Source: Tannerellaceae bacterium (GTDB taxonomy: Bacteria; Bacteroidota; Bacteroidia; Bacteroidales; Tannerellaceae). From it: a DNA stretch of 12,962 nt. Shown in pieces: positions 1 through 7,483 of the stretch. The position numbers and the translations under genes are program-made. Under the pieces are notes generated by a model that saw only the letters and a list, made by a program, of their open reading frames with translations, did no database searches and was not told the DNA's origin. The stretch spans positions 1 to 12,962 of the forward strand of contig JAIRZN010000187.1 of assembly GCA_031267205.1 (NCBI GenBank). The letters run 5' to 3'. Each line of letters begins with the position of its first letter. Within the stretch, counting starts at the first letter, position 1.

Positions 1-507
1 GGCTCGATGTACAACTCTTTAGTCAGGCTCAGAAATAATCGCGAGAATGCCTTCGCCGATATAGACGTGCAACTCAAACAGCGGCACGACCTCATTCCGC
101 AGCTCGTCGAGACCGTCAAAGGCTACGCGGCGCACGAGAAGGAAACCCTCGACCGCGTAATAAGCGCCCGCAACGGAGCCGTAAAGGCGCAGACTATAAA
201 CGATAAAATCGTGGCCGAAAACGCTCTCACTTCCGCCCTCTCCGGCATGAGGATAACCTTGGAAGCATATCCCGACCTGAAAGCCAATCAGAATTTCATG
301 CATCTGCAGGAAGAAATCTCCGACCTGGAAAACAAACTGTCCGCCGTCAGGCGCTACTTCAACTCGGCCACCAAAGAGTTGAACAATGCCGTCCAGACCT
401 TCCCCTCCAACCTCGTGGCCGGCATGTTCGGATTCCACAAAGAGATAATGTTCGACCTCGGCGAGCAGCGCGGCGCATACGAAGAAGCTCCTAAAATACA
501 GTTTTGA
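1..507 (+). CDS. lemA: LemA family protein, 5'-truncated by window edge
   Basis: LemA proteins are small, N-terminally membrane-anchored, mostly helical proteins. Their biochemical role is poorly defined, and they are often encoded next to HtpX-like M48 proteases. The reading frame is open from base 1 (Gly-Ser before the first ATG at 7). That ATG falls where the family's transmembrane anchor should already have ended, so the true start and anchor lie upstream of the window. The 168 visible residues begin with the characteristic YNSLVRLRNN segment, then DVQLKQRHDLIPQLVETVKG and a long helical, probably coiled-coil body. The near-terminal NLVAGMFGF segment is also typical. The stop codon TGA (505-507) shares its last base with the ATG of the M48 gene, so the two are very likely co-transcribed and translationally coupled. 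Family assignment is firm; function remains an inference from genomic association. Confidence 0.95.
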   Translation, partial: GSMYNSLVRLRNNRENAFADIDVQLKQRHDLIPQLVETVKGYAAHEKETLDRVISARNGAVKAQTINDKIVAENALTSALSGMRITLEAYPDLKANQNFMHLQEEISDLENKLSAVRRYFNSATKELNNAVQTFPSNLVAGMFGFHKEIMFDLGEQRGAYEEAPKIQF

Positions 508-1490
508 TGAAATACGTCGGTATCCAGACACAGCAGCGTCGTAACAACCTCCGCTCCATGCTGCTGCTGACGCTCTTCCCGTGCTTAGTGATAGGGTTGA
601 CCTACTTGTTTTGCTTCCTTGCCGTCCACCTGGGCCTGCTTGGCGAAGCGAGCGGGGAAGCCGCCTGGTCGACCTATTCTGTAAATAATATGTTTATACA
701 GACCGCTCCATATGCATTGGGAGGCGTCTTACTATGGTTCGCTATCGCATATTTCTCGCACGCGCAAATCATACGCAACGCCTCCGGCTCCCGTCCGCTG
801 GAGAGGAAAGATAATAAGAGGGTCTATAATTTAGTCGAAAACCTGTGCATGTCGCAAGGCATGAAGACGCCGAAGATAAACATCATCGACGACGACTCGC
901 TCAACGCCTTCGCCAGCGGCATAAACGAGAAGAGCTACACAGTTACCCTTTCGTCCGGCATCATAAGGAAGCTCGACGACGATGAGTTGGAAGGCGTCAT
1001 AGCCCACGAGCTTTCGCACATCCGAAACCGCGACGTCAGGCTGTTGATCGTGTCCATCGTCTTTGTGGGAATATTCGCCATGCTGTCGCAGATATGCTTC
1101 CGCATGATACTGCACGCTCCCCGCACGTCGTCGCGTAGGCAGGGCAAGGACAGTGGAGCCTCCATAATTATTATCATGCTGCTGGCGCTCGTCGTAGCCA
1201 TTATCGGGTATTTCTTTTCCACGCTTATGCGTTTCGCTATCTCCCGTAAACGGGAATACTTGGCCGACGCCGGAGCTGCCGGGATGACCAAGAAGCCTTA
1301 CGCCTTGGCCGGCGCTTTGCGTAAAATATCCGCCGACCCTGATATAGAGGCCGTCGAACGCGAAGACGTAGCCCAATTGTTTATCGAACATCCCGGACGT
1401 CAGGCGCACGGCTTTCTCGGCGGATTGGGCGGTCTTTTCTCCACCCACCCGCCTATCGGGAAACGCATCGAAATATTAGAACAGTTTTGA
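507..1490 (+). CDS. M48 family membrane zinc metalloprotease, HtpX-like
   Basis: This is a predicted integral-membrane zinc endopeptidase of family M48, related to HtpX, which degrades damaged membrane proteins in other bacteria. With the ATG at 507 it is 327 residues. The zinc site is visible as HELSH (His167, Glu168, His171), with the third ligand Glu250 in REYLADAGAA. Four hydrophobic segments lie near residues 18-43, 66-86, 179-202 and 218-242, the usual two-before, two-after arrangement around the HExxH helix. The conserved FSTHPPIGKRI motif sits near the C terminus (311-321). A TTG three bases upstream is possible, but the ATG overlapping the lemA stop (TGATG) is the better start. The 3' end overlaps the convergent HAD gene by 15 bases, leaving no room for a separate terminator. 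The family call is secure; the native substrate is unknown. Confidence 0.96.
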   Translation: MKYVGIQTQQRRNNLRSMLLLTLFPCLVIGLTYLFCFLAVHLGLLGEASGEAAWSTYSVNNMFIQTAPYALGGVLLWFAIAYFSHAQIIRNASGSRPLERKDNKRVYNLVENLCMSQGMKTPKINIIDDDSLNAFASGINEKSYTVTLSSGIIRKLDDDELEGVIAHELSHIRNRDVRLLIVSIVFVGIFAMLSQICFRMILHAPRTSSRRQGKDSGASIIIIMLLALVVAIIGYFFSTLMRFAISRKREYLADAGAAGMTKKPYALAGALRKISADPDIEAVEREDVAQLFIEHPGRQAHGFLGGLGGLFSTHPPIGKRIEILEQF

Positions 1491-2171
1491 GTAGCCTCCG
1501 GCAGCTTTACGGATAGAGGAGGCGAAGCCTTGAGCCAGGGCGTGCATGTCGTGAAAAAGAAGACCGGCTCCTTCGTCCAGTAACACCTTGTCGGGTAACG
1601 GGCCGGTGTTTACGGCGATGGTAAAGATGCCTGCGGCGACAGCCGAGCGGACGCCTAAGGGAGCGTTCTCTATTACTACGGCTTCGTGCGCCTGTACGCC
1701 CGCTTTTTCAAGTCCCATAAGGTATGGTTCGGGATGCGGCTTGCCGTATTGCACGTCAAAGGCGGTCACAATCTTCTCGCGCAGGAAGCATCCCGGAAAG
1801 TCTTTGTTGAGTTTGTCTATCAGCGTATGTTGACCGGAGCCGGTCACTACCAGCGTATCAAGACCGCAGGCTTTGGCCCGTTGCAGGACTTCGGTTGCTC
1901 CGGGCATCACTTCGCCGTTGTTTATTTCGTCGAAGATGGCGACCTTCTCCCGATAGATGTTGCGTTTTTCATCCTCCGTGGCGTCGCGCCCCAAGGTATG
2001 GTTGAAAAGTAAGTCCAAGGTACTGTCGCCCGTGCGTCCTTCGTACATATAAAAATCCTCCGGCTCATAACGCAGGTTATACTTGTCCGACGCTTCAGAC
2101 CAGGCGCGGACATGGAACGGCATTGAGTTATACAGAACGCCGTCCATGTCGAATAGTGCTGCTTTTATCAT
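1476..2171 (-). CDS. HAD-superfamily phosphatase, probable inorganic pyrophosphatase (BT2127-like)
   Basis: This 231-residue class C1-capped HAD hydrolase has the nucleophile motif DMDGV (Asp8, Asp10), motif II Thr110 in VVTGSGQ, motif III Lys144 in GKPHPEPY and motif IV Glu168-Asn169 in VIENAPLGV. The helical cap spans about residues 15-85. Automated annotation would probably call it beta-phosphoglucomutase. From memory, its sequence follows closely the Bacteroides thetaiotaomicron protein BT2127, reported as an inorganic pyrophosphatase. The match includes the YM(H/Y)EGRTG cap motif, whose Glu (Glu44 here, Glu47 there) was linked to pyrophosphatase rather than mutase activity. It is the last gene of the lysS-gpsA-pgi cluster; its ATG overlaps the pgi stop by one base (TAATG). 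Removing pyrophosphate would suit a cluster with an aminoacyl-tRNA synthetase. The HAD assignment is certain; the substrate is inferred. Confidence 0.93.
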   Translation of the reverse strand: MIKAALFDMDGVLYNSMPFHVRAWSEASDKYNLRYEPEDFYMYEGRTGDSTLDLLFNHTLGRDATEDEKRNIYREKVAIFDEINNGEVMPGATEVLQRAKACGLDTLVVTGSGQHTLIDKLNKDFPGCFLREKIVTAFDVQYGKPHPEPYLMGLEKAGVQAHEAVVIENAPLGVRSAVAAGIFTIAVNTGPLPDKVLLDEGAGLLFHDMHALAQGFASSIRKAAGGYSKLF

Positions 2172-3514
2172 TACAGGCGGGCTTTGATGGCTTCCGATTC
2201 CTTTTCAAATCCGGGCTTGTTCAGCAGGGCGAACATATTTTTCTTGTACGCCTCCACGCCGGGTTGGTCGAATGGGTTTACTCCCAGCAGGTATCCGCTG
2301 ATGCCGCAGGCCTTTTCAAAGAAGTAAAACAGTTGTCCTAAGTAATAAGGCGTCAGTTCGGGTATGGAGATGCGGATATTGGGGACGCCGCCGTCTACGT
2401 GCGCCAGACTCGTGCCAAGCTCCGCCATCTTGTTTACTTCGTCGACACGTTTGCCAGCGAGGAAGTTCAGCCCGTCGAGGTCAGCTTCGTCTGCCGGGAT
2501 TAAGACTGAATGGGTAGGCGTTTCCACCGAGATTACGGTTTCGAAGATAGAGCGTTCGCCTTCCTGTATCCACTGTCCCATCGAGTGCAGGTCGGTAGTC
2601 AGATCGACGGCGGCCGGGAATATGCCTTTATGGTCTTTCCCTTCGCTTTCGCCGTAGAGTTGCTTCCACCATTCGCCCACATAATGGAGCTTGGGATTGA
2701 AGTTGGCGAGTATCTCGATTTTCTTGCCGCTTCTGTATAGCTCACTGCGCGTGGCGGCGTAGTGGGCCGGGATGTTTACGGCAAAGGGAGTGTCCGGGCC
2801 TGTCGCTTTTTCCATGTCCGTCGCTCCGTTTATCAGTTCCCTGATAGGTACGCCTGCTACGGCCATCGGCAGCAGGCCTACGGGCGTGAGTACGGAGAAG
2901 CGTCCGCCGACATTGTCGGGAATTACGAACGTTTTATAGCCTTCGATGCCCGCCAATGTCCTCAGGGCGCCTTTGTGGGCGTCGGTTACGGCTACGATGC
3001 GTTGCCGGGCTTCATCCTTGCCGAAGGCGTCTTCAAGCTGTTTCTTCAGGATACGGAAGGCGAGGGCAGGCTCGGTTGTGGTTCCTGATTTGGATATGTT
3101 GATAAGTCCGAAGGATTTGCCTTTCAACGCTTCGGTAAGCTCGTACAGGTAGTCTTCGCTGATATGGTGTCCGGCATAGAGGATAAGAGGGTTGGCGCGT
3201 TGTTTGAGCAGCGGGTCAAAGCTGTTGCCTGTCGCTTCGAGCGTAGCCTTTGTTCCGAGGTAACTGCCGCCGATGCCGATTACTACTACAATTTCGCATT
3301 TAGAGCGCAGCAGGGGGGCTGTCTGTTCTATGTCTGAGATTTCGGCTTCCGTTATCGAGGTAGGTAGAGTGAGCCATCCTAAGAAGTCGCTACCTGCGCC
3401 GCTACCGTTATGCAGGGCGTTGACGGCTGACATCGCTTTGTTTTCCCAGGCGTATATCCGGGACTTGGAGACAAAGCCGAGAGCTTTGTTGAGATCAAGG
3501 ATAAGATGTGTCAT
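2171..3514 (-). CDS. pgi: Glucose-6-phosphate isomerase
   Basis: It interconverts glucose 6-phosphate and fructose 6-phosphate in the cytosol, linking glycolysis, gluconeogenesis and the pentose phosphate pathway. From the ATG at 3514 (MTHLILDL) the protein is 447 residues, the length of the short bacterial PGI type rather than the ~550-residue E. coli type. Both family signatures are present: GGRFSVLTPVG starting at residue 203, and the C-terminal NPFDQPGVEAYK with the catalytic Lys near 424. The probable catalytic Glu289 lies in LYGESEG, and a His in TDLHSMGQW. The sugar-phosphate loop appears as GIGGSYLGTKA. The frame stays open upstream to 3658, but that extension overlaps gpsA, so the ATG at 3514, 17 bases after the gpsA stop, is the start. 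It is third in the lysS operon and overlaps the HAD gene by one base. Confidence 0.98.
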   Translation of the reverse strand: MTHLILDLNKALGFVSKSRIYAWENKAMSAVNALHNGSGAGSDFLGWLTLPTSITEAEISDIEQTAPLLRSKCEIVVVIGIGGSYLGTKATLEATGNSFDPLLKQRANPLILYAGHHISEDYLYELTEALKGKSFGLINISKSGTTTEPALAFRILKKQLEDAFGKDEARQRIVAVTDAHKGALRTLAGIEGYKTFVIPDNVGGRFSVLTPVGLLPMAVAGVPIRELINGATDMEKATGPDTPFAVNIPAHYAATRSELYRSGKKIEILANFNPKLHYVGEWWKQLYGESEGKDHKGIFPAAVDLTTDLHSMGQWIQEGERSIFETVISVETPTHSVLIPADEADLDGLNFLAGKRVDEVNKMAELGTSLAHVDGGVPNIRISIPELTPYYLGQLFYFFEKACGISGYLLGVNPFDQPGVEAYKKNMFALLNKPGFEKESEAIKARL

Positions 3515-3519
3515 AATAT

Positions 3520-3543
3520 TTATTTGAATGTTTATTTGAATGT
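3520..3543 (-). repeat. 12-bp perfect tandem duplication spanning the gpsA stop
   Basis: Read on the minus strand, ACATTCAAATAA occurs twice in immediate succession. The upstream copy (3532-3543) encodes the Thr-Phe-Lys end and stop codon of gpsA. The downstream copy (3520-3531) lies in the gap before the pgi ATG, and its TAA is in frame as a second stop. The duplication therefore accounts for 12 of the 17 bases between gpsA and pgi. Confidence 0.9.
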
Positions 3544-4527
3544 TTCCGTAAGTCTGCGTATGACCGTTATGGGGGATTTCTTTTCGTACAATATGCCGTA
3601 GAGGGCGTTTAATATGGGCATGTCTACGTTGTACTTTTCGTTTATTTCGTGTATGCACTTTGTGCCGTAGTAGCCTTCGGCGATCATTTCCATTTCGAGC
3701 TGGGCTATCTTGACGGAGTATCCCTTGCCTATCATTGTGCCGAAGATGCGGTTGCGGCTGAAGCGCGAGTAGGCCGTGACTAAGAGGTCGCCGAGGTAGA
3801 CCGAGTCGGTGATGTCTTGACCTTCGTCGCCTATTGCGTCGACGAAGCGTCGCATCTCCTGTATTGCGTTGGAGAGGAATACGGCCTGGAAGTTGTCGCC
3901 GTACTTCATGCCGTGACAGATACCGGCGACTATGGAGTAGACGTTCTTCAGGACTGAGGCGTATTCGATACCGGCGACGTCGCGGCTGACAGTGTTCTTG
4001 AGGTACTGGTTGCTGAAGACTTCCGACAGTGGAGCTATCTTATCCGTATCGGCGCATCCGAGAGTGATGTACGAGAGGCGTTCGAGGGCTATTTCTTCCG
4101 CGTGGCAGGGGCCTCCGATGACGGCGATATTGTTTGCCGGCACTTTGTAGTATTCGGAGAAGTAGTCCGTTATCAGCATGTTCTCGTCAGGGACGAGTCC
4201 CTTGATGGCCGAGACGATGAACTTATCGTGCATCGGGGTCTTTACCTTCTTCAGGTGCTGCTTCAGGAAGGGCGACGGGGTGGCGAATATCAGAGTGTCT
4301 GATTCTCTTATCACCTGGTTGATGTTGGAGTAAAACGTTATCCTGCCGGTGTCAAACTTCACGCTTGTGATGTAGCTCGGATTGTGTCCGATCTGCAGGA
4401 ATTCTTCTATCTGGTCGGGGCGGCGCATATACCAGTTGAGATGGCTCTGGGTCGAGAGCACTATCTTCGCCAGAGCCGTGGCCCAGCTCCCTCCTCCCAT
4501 TACGGCGATTTTTCCGGGCAGGTTCAT
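3532..4527 (-). CDS. gpsA: NAD(P)H-dependent glycerol-3-phosphate dehydrogenase
   Basis: It reduces dihydroxyacetone phosphate to sn-glycerol 3-phosphate in the cytosol, supplying the backbone of phospholipids. The protein is 331 residues, normal for the family. The N-terminal Rossmann motif is GGGSWATA (residues 11-18), where many homologues have GAGSWGTA. Lys109 in SAIKGL, the HAEE segment near 142, the probable catalytic Lys194 in ASVLKNVYSI, Asp247 in LGDLL and the SRNRIFG motif (258-263) all match the two-domain GpsA fold. The start ATG lies 3 bases after the lysS stop, indicating transcription with lysS. Gene order lysS-gpsA-pgi is, to my knowledge, conserved in Bacteroides relatives. 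The 3' end is involved in a 12-base tandem duplication. Confidence 0.97.
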   Translation of the reverse strand: MNLPGKIAVMGGGSWATALAKIVLSTQSHLNWYMRRPDQIEEFLQIGHNPSYITSVKFDTGRITFYSNINQVIRESDTLIFATPSPFLKQHLKKVKTPMHDKFIVSAIKGLVPDENMLITDYFSEYYKVPANNIAVIGGPCHAEEIALERLSYITLGCADTDKIAPLSEVFSNQYLKNTVSRDVAGIEYASVLKNVYSIVAGICHGMKYGDNFQAVFLSNAIQEMRRFVDAIGDEGQDITDSVYLGDLLVTAYSRFSRNRIFGTMIGKGYSVKIAQLEMEMIAEGYYGTKCIHEINEKYNVDMPILNALYGILYEKKSPITVIRRLTETFK

Positions 4528-4530
4528 GGC

Positions 4531-6063
4531 TTATTCCTTTTCGGGCTTTACGTTCCATTCGGGACGCATCTGCGGGAAGAGCAGCACTTCCTGTATGCTT
4601 TCACGGCCGGTGAGGAACATCGTCAGTCGATCCATGCCTATGCCCATGCCGCTGGTCGGAGGCATACCGTATTCCAAGGCGCGGAGGAAGTCACGGTCGA
4701 TAAACATTGCTTCGTCGTCGCCTTTTTCGCTGAGCTTGAGTTGTTCTTCAAAGCGGACGCGCTGGTCGACGGGGTCGTTGAGTTCGGAATAGGCATTGGC
4801 TATTTCCTTTCCACAGACCATTAGCTCGAAGCGTTCGGTAAGACGGGGATCGTTGCGGTGTTTCTTCGTCAAGGGCGACATTTCGATGGGATAGTCCGTT
4901 ATGAAGGTAGGCTGGATGTAGTTCGCTTCGCAGGCGTGGCCGAAGATGGCGTCTATGAGTTTGCCCTTGCCCATGGTCGCGTCCTGCTCGACGCCTGTGC
5001 TGCGGCATACGTCGCGCAGTTCTTCTTCACCCATGCCGGAGATGTCTATGCCGGTGTTTTCGCGTATAGCTTCGGTCATGGTGATGCGTTTGTACGGAGC
5101 TTTGAAGTCTATCTCATGCCCAGCGTATACTACGCGCGTCGTGCCGTTGACGTCGAGGCATATCTTTTCGAGTAATTCTTCGGTGAACTTCATCATCCAT
5201 TTGTAATCTTTGTAAGCTACGTATATCTCCATGCAGGTAAATTCGGGGTTATGAGTGCGATCCATGCCTTCGTTGCGGAAGTTGCGGCTGAACTCGTATA
5301 CGCCGTCGAAGCCGCCGACGATGAGCCGTTTGAGGTACAACTCGTTGGCTATGCGCAGGTACAGGTCGATGTCGAGGGCGTTATGATGGGTGACGAACGG
5401 GCGGGCGGCGGCTCCTCCGGGAATGCTCTGGAGCACGGGAGTGTCTACTTCGGTATATCCGCGAAGATTGAAGAACTCGCGCATGGAGTTGAAGATCTTC
5501 GTCCTACGGAGGAAGACATCCTTCACGCCTTCGTTCACCACGAGGTCTATATAGCGCTGGCGGTAACGTTGTTCGGGATCGCCGAAGCCGTCGTAAACCA
5601 CGCCGTCCTTCATCTTAACAACCGGAAGCGGGCGTAGCGACTTCGACAGTATGGTCAACGCAGAGGCATGGACGGAGATTTCGCCCATCTGTGTGCGAAA
5701 GACGTATCCTTCGATGCCGACGTAGTCGCCGATGTCGAGGAGTTTCTTGAAGACGGTATTGTAAAGTTCCTTGTTGTCGCCGGGGCAGACGTCGTCGCGC
5801 GAGACGTATATCTGTATCCTCCCCTCCGAATCCTGAAGTTCCATGAAAGAAGCTTTCCCCATAATCCTGCGGCTCATGATGCGCCCCGCGACGCTCACCT
5901 GTCGCCTTGCGGCGTCTTCGTCCTTAAATGATTCCTTTATCTCTTTTGACCATGCATTTACCACATACTCCGCCGCCGGGTAAGGCTCTATTCCCAACCC
6001 TCGCAGTTGCTCCAAGCTGTTGCGTCTGAACACTTCCTGTTCGCTCAGTTCTGTTTGACCCAT
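4531..6063 (-). CDS. lysS: Lysyl-tRNA synthetase, class II
   Basis: It charges tRNA-Lys with lysine, using ATP and releasing AMP and pyrophosphate. The 510-residue length is close to the standard bacterial class II enzyme. The anticodon-binding OB-fold covers about residues 54-145 (VSVAGRIMSRRIMGKASF onward). Class II motif 1 is near 186-214 (TKIFNSMREFF to TPVLQSIPGG). Motif 2 lies at about 257-281 (YEFSRNFRNEG to FTCMEI), and motif 3 at 468-488 (PPTSGMGIGMDRLTMF). AYSELNDP, conserved in LysRS, is at 424-431. The ATG at 6063 is preceded by a TAnnTTTG box about 26 bases upstream. It is the first gene of the minus-strand operon, followed after 3 bases by gpsA. Some Bacteroidales enzymes carry a longer C terminus, as I recall; this one ends shortly after motif 3. 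Confidence 0.98.
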   Translation of the reverse strand: MGQTELSEQEVFRRNSLEQLRGLGIEPYPAAEYVVNAWSKEIKESFKDEDAARRQVSVAGRIMSRRIMGKASFMELQDSEGRIQIYVSRDDVCPGDNKELYNTVFKKLLDIGDYVGIEGYVFRTQMGEISVHASALTILSKSLRPLPVVKMKDGVVYDGFGDPEQRYRQRYIDLVVNEGVKDVFLRRTKIFNSMREFFNLRGYTEVDTPVLQSIPGGAAARPFVTHHNALDIDLYLRIANELYLKRLIVGGFDGVYEFSRNFRNEGMDRTHNPEFTCMEIYVAYKDYKWMMKFTEELLEKICLDVNGTTRVVYAGHEIDFKAPYKRITMTEAIRENTGIDISGMGEEELRDVCRSTGVEQDATMGKGKLIDAIFGHACEANYIQPTFITDYPIEMSPLTKKHRNDPRLTERFELMVCGKEIANAYSELNDPVDQRVRFEEQLKLSEKGDDEAMFIDRDFLRALEYGMPPTSGMGIGMDRLTMFLTGRESIQEVLLFPQMRPEWNVKPEKE

Positions 6064-6089
6064 TTGATTATTTTTTGTAAGACATTGCG

Positions 6090-6097
6090 CAAAAGTA
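6090..6097 (-). promoter_or_regulatory. Putative Bacteroidota -7 promoter element of the lysS operon
   Basis: The minus strand reads TACTTTTG, an exact TAnnTTTG match, about 26 bases upstream of the lysS ATG within the 109-base divergent intergenic region. It predicts a transcription start near 6085 and a leader of roughly 20 bases. No clear -33 TTTG is seen at the expected distance. Confidence 0.6.
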
Positions 6098-6160
6098 CGA
6101 AACTTTTCCGTATTCCCTGCTCCGAAGGCTCCGGCGCGAGTCCAAGCTTCCGTTTTTTCT

Positions 6161-6168
6161 TACCTTTG
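6161..6168 (+). promoter_or_regulatory. Putative -7 promoter element immediately before hflX
   Basis: TACCTTTG matches TAnnTTTG and ends only four bases before the hflX ATG (6173). If used, transcription would begin at or very near the start codon, giving a leaderless or nearly leaderless message. A matching -33 TTTG is not evident. Confidence 0.5.
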
Positions 6169-6172
6169 CCGC

Positions 6173-7393
6173 ATGAAGGAATTTATTATTAGCGAATCGC
6201 AAACGGAGAAGGCCGTGCTTGTCGGCTTGATTACTCCACAACAGAACGAACAGAAAGTGCAGGAATACCTCGACGAGCTGGCTTTCCTGGCGGATACTGC
6301 GGGCTGCGAGCCGGTTAAAAAGTTTCAGCAGAGGATGGATTACCCGCATCCCGTCACCTTCGTAGGCACAGGCAAGCTTAGCGAGATAAAGGATTATGTC
6401 GTCGAGCACGAGATCGGATTAGTCATCTTCGATGACGAACTCTCCGCCAAACAACTGCGGAATATCGAAAAGGAACTCCAGGTAAAAATACTCGACCGCA
6501 CTAACCTTATACTTGACATATTCGCCCGGCGGGCGCAAACGGCGCACGCCAAAACGCAGGTAGAACTCGCACAGTATCAATATATGCTGCCGCGCCTGAC
6601 CCGGCTGTGGACGCACCTTGAGAGGCAACGCGGGGGTATTGGCATGCGCGGGCCAGGGGAAACGCAGATAGAGACCGACCGGCGGATAATCCTCGCCAGG
6701 ATAGCCAAGCTTAAACAAGACCTCGTCGACATCGACAAGCAAAAGAGCTTACAGCGCAAGAACCGCGGCAAAATGGTGCGCGTAGCCTTAGTCGGATACA
6801 CGAACGCAGGCAAATCGACCCTGATGAACCAACTGAGCAAAAGCGAAGTATTCGCCGAAGATAAGCTGTTCGCCACGTTGGACACTACCGTCAGGAAGGT
6901 CATCGTCGAAAACCTCCCCTTCCTGCTTTCCGACACGGTGGGCTTCATCCGCAAACTGCCTACGGAACTGATAGAATCATTCAAATCAACCCTGGACGAG
7001 GTGCGCGAGGCCGACCTCCTGGTTCATGTAGTAGACGTCGCACATCCGGGCTTTGAGGAGCAGATAGAAGTAGTAACCAAAACCCTGTCGGAGATAGACA
7101 ACAGCAAGAAACCCCTTATCTTAGTCTTCAACAAGATAGACGCCTTTACCTTCGTCCCCAAAGACGAAGACGACCTGACCCCGCGCACACGGGAAAACAT
7201 CAGCCTCGACGAGCTGGAAAACACCTGGATGAACAAGATGGAAGACAACTGCATCTTTATCTCCGCAAAGGAGGGGGGCAATATAGCGGCATTGAAATCA
7301 ATGCTATACCAACGAGTGAAAGAAATACACATAACCCGCTTCCCTTACAACGATTTCCTGTTTCAACACTACGATGAAGAAAACGAATGGTGA
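6173..7393 (+). CDS. hflX: GTPase HflX
   Basis: HflX is a cytosolic, ribosome-binding GTPase that in other bacteria splits stalled or stressed 70S ribosomes. The 406-residue protein has the N-terminal HflX domain with FVGTGKLSEIKDYV and the family-specific glycine-rich linker GGIGMRGPGETQIETDRR. The G domain follows: G1 GYTNAGKST (208-216), G3 DTVGF (from Asp254), G4 NKID (320-323) and G5 SAKEG (364-368). It ends shortly after G5 and lacks a long C-terminal extension. It is divergent from lysS across 109 bases and is separated from the FKBP genes by their own promoter, so it is probably monocistronic. The start MKEFIISE fits the usual Bacteroidota N terminus. Family identity is unambiguous; the stress role is taken from studied homologues. 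Confidence 0.97.
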   Translation: MKEFIISESQTEKAVLVGLITPQQNEQKVQEYLDELAFLADTAGCEPVKKFQQRMDYPHPVTFVGTGKLSEIKDYVVEHEIGLVIFDDELSAKQLRNIEKELQVKILDRTNLILDIFARRAQTAHAKTQVELAQYQYMLPRLTRLWTHLERQRGGIGMRGPGETQIETDRRIILARIAKLKQDLVDIDKQKSLQRKNRGKMVRVALVGYTNAGKSTLMNQLSKSEVFAEDKLFATLDTTVRKVIVENLPFLLSDTVGFIRKLPTELIESFKSTLDEVREADLLVHVVDVAHPGFEEQIEVVTKTLSEIDNSKKPLILVFNKIDAFTFVPKDEDDLTPRTRENISLDELENTWMNKMEDNCIFISAKEGGNIAALKSMLYQRVKEIHITRFPYNDFLFQHYDEENEW

Positions 7394-7421
7394 TAACATA
7401 GAAAAAAATGGTAAAAAATGC

Positions 7422-7450
7422 TTGTGTATCATTTAAAAACCTTACTTTTG
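7422..7450 (+). promoter_or_regulatory. Bacteroidota-type promoter of the FKBP pair
   Basis: A TTG (7422-7424) and TACTTTTG (7443-7450) are separated by 18 bases, close to the -33/-7 arrangement of the Bacteroidota primary sigma factor. The predicted start near 7455 leaves a short A-rich leader of about 29 bases before the ATG at 7484, with no Shine-Dalgarno sequence. This is the best promoter in the window. Confidence 0.72.
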
Positions 7451-7483
7451 CGCCTCATAAACAGTAGAAATAAAAGATAACGT

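Noticed and set aside
1476..2171. Annotation of the HAD gene as beta-phosphoglucomutase
   Set aside because: The cap motif YMYEGRTG and overall sequence follow BT2127 rather than the mutases as I recall them; the mutase label is kept only as a less likely alternative.
3515..3658. N-terminal extension of pgi to 3658
   Set aside because: It overlaps the gpsA coding region and gives a non-PGI sequence; MTHLILDL at 3514 fits the family start and length.
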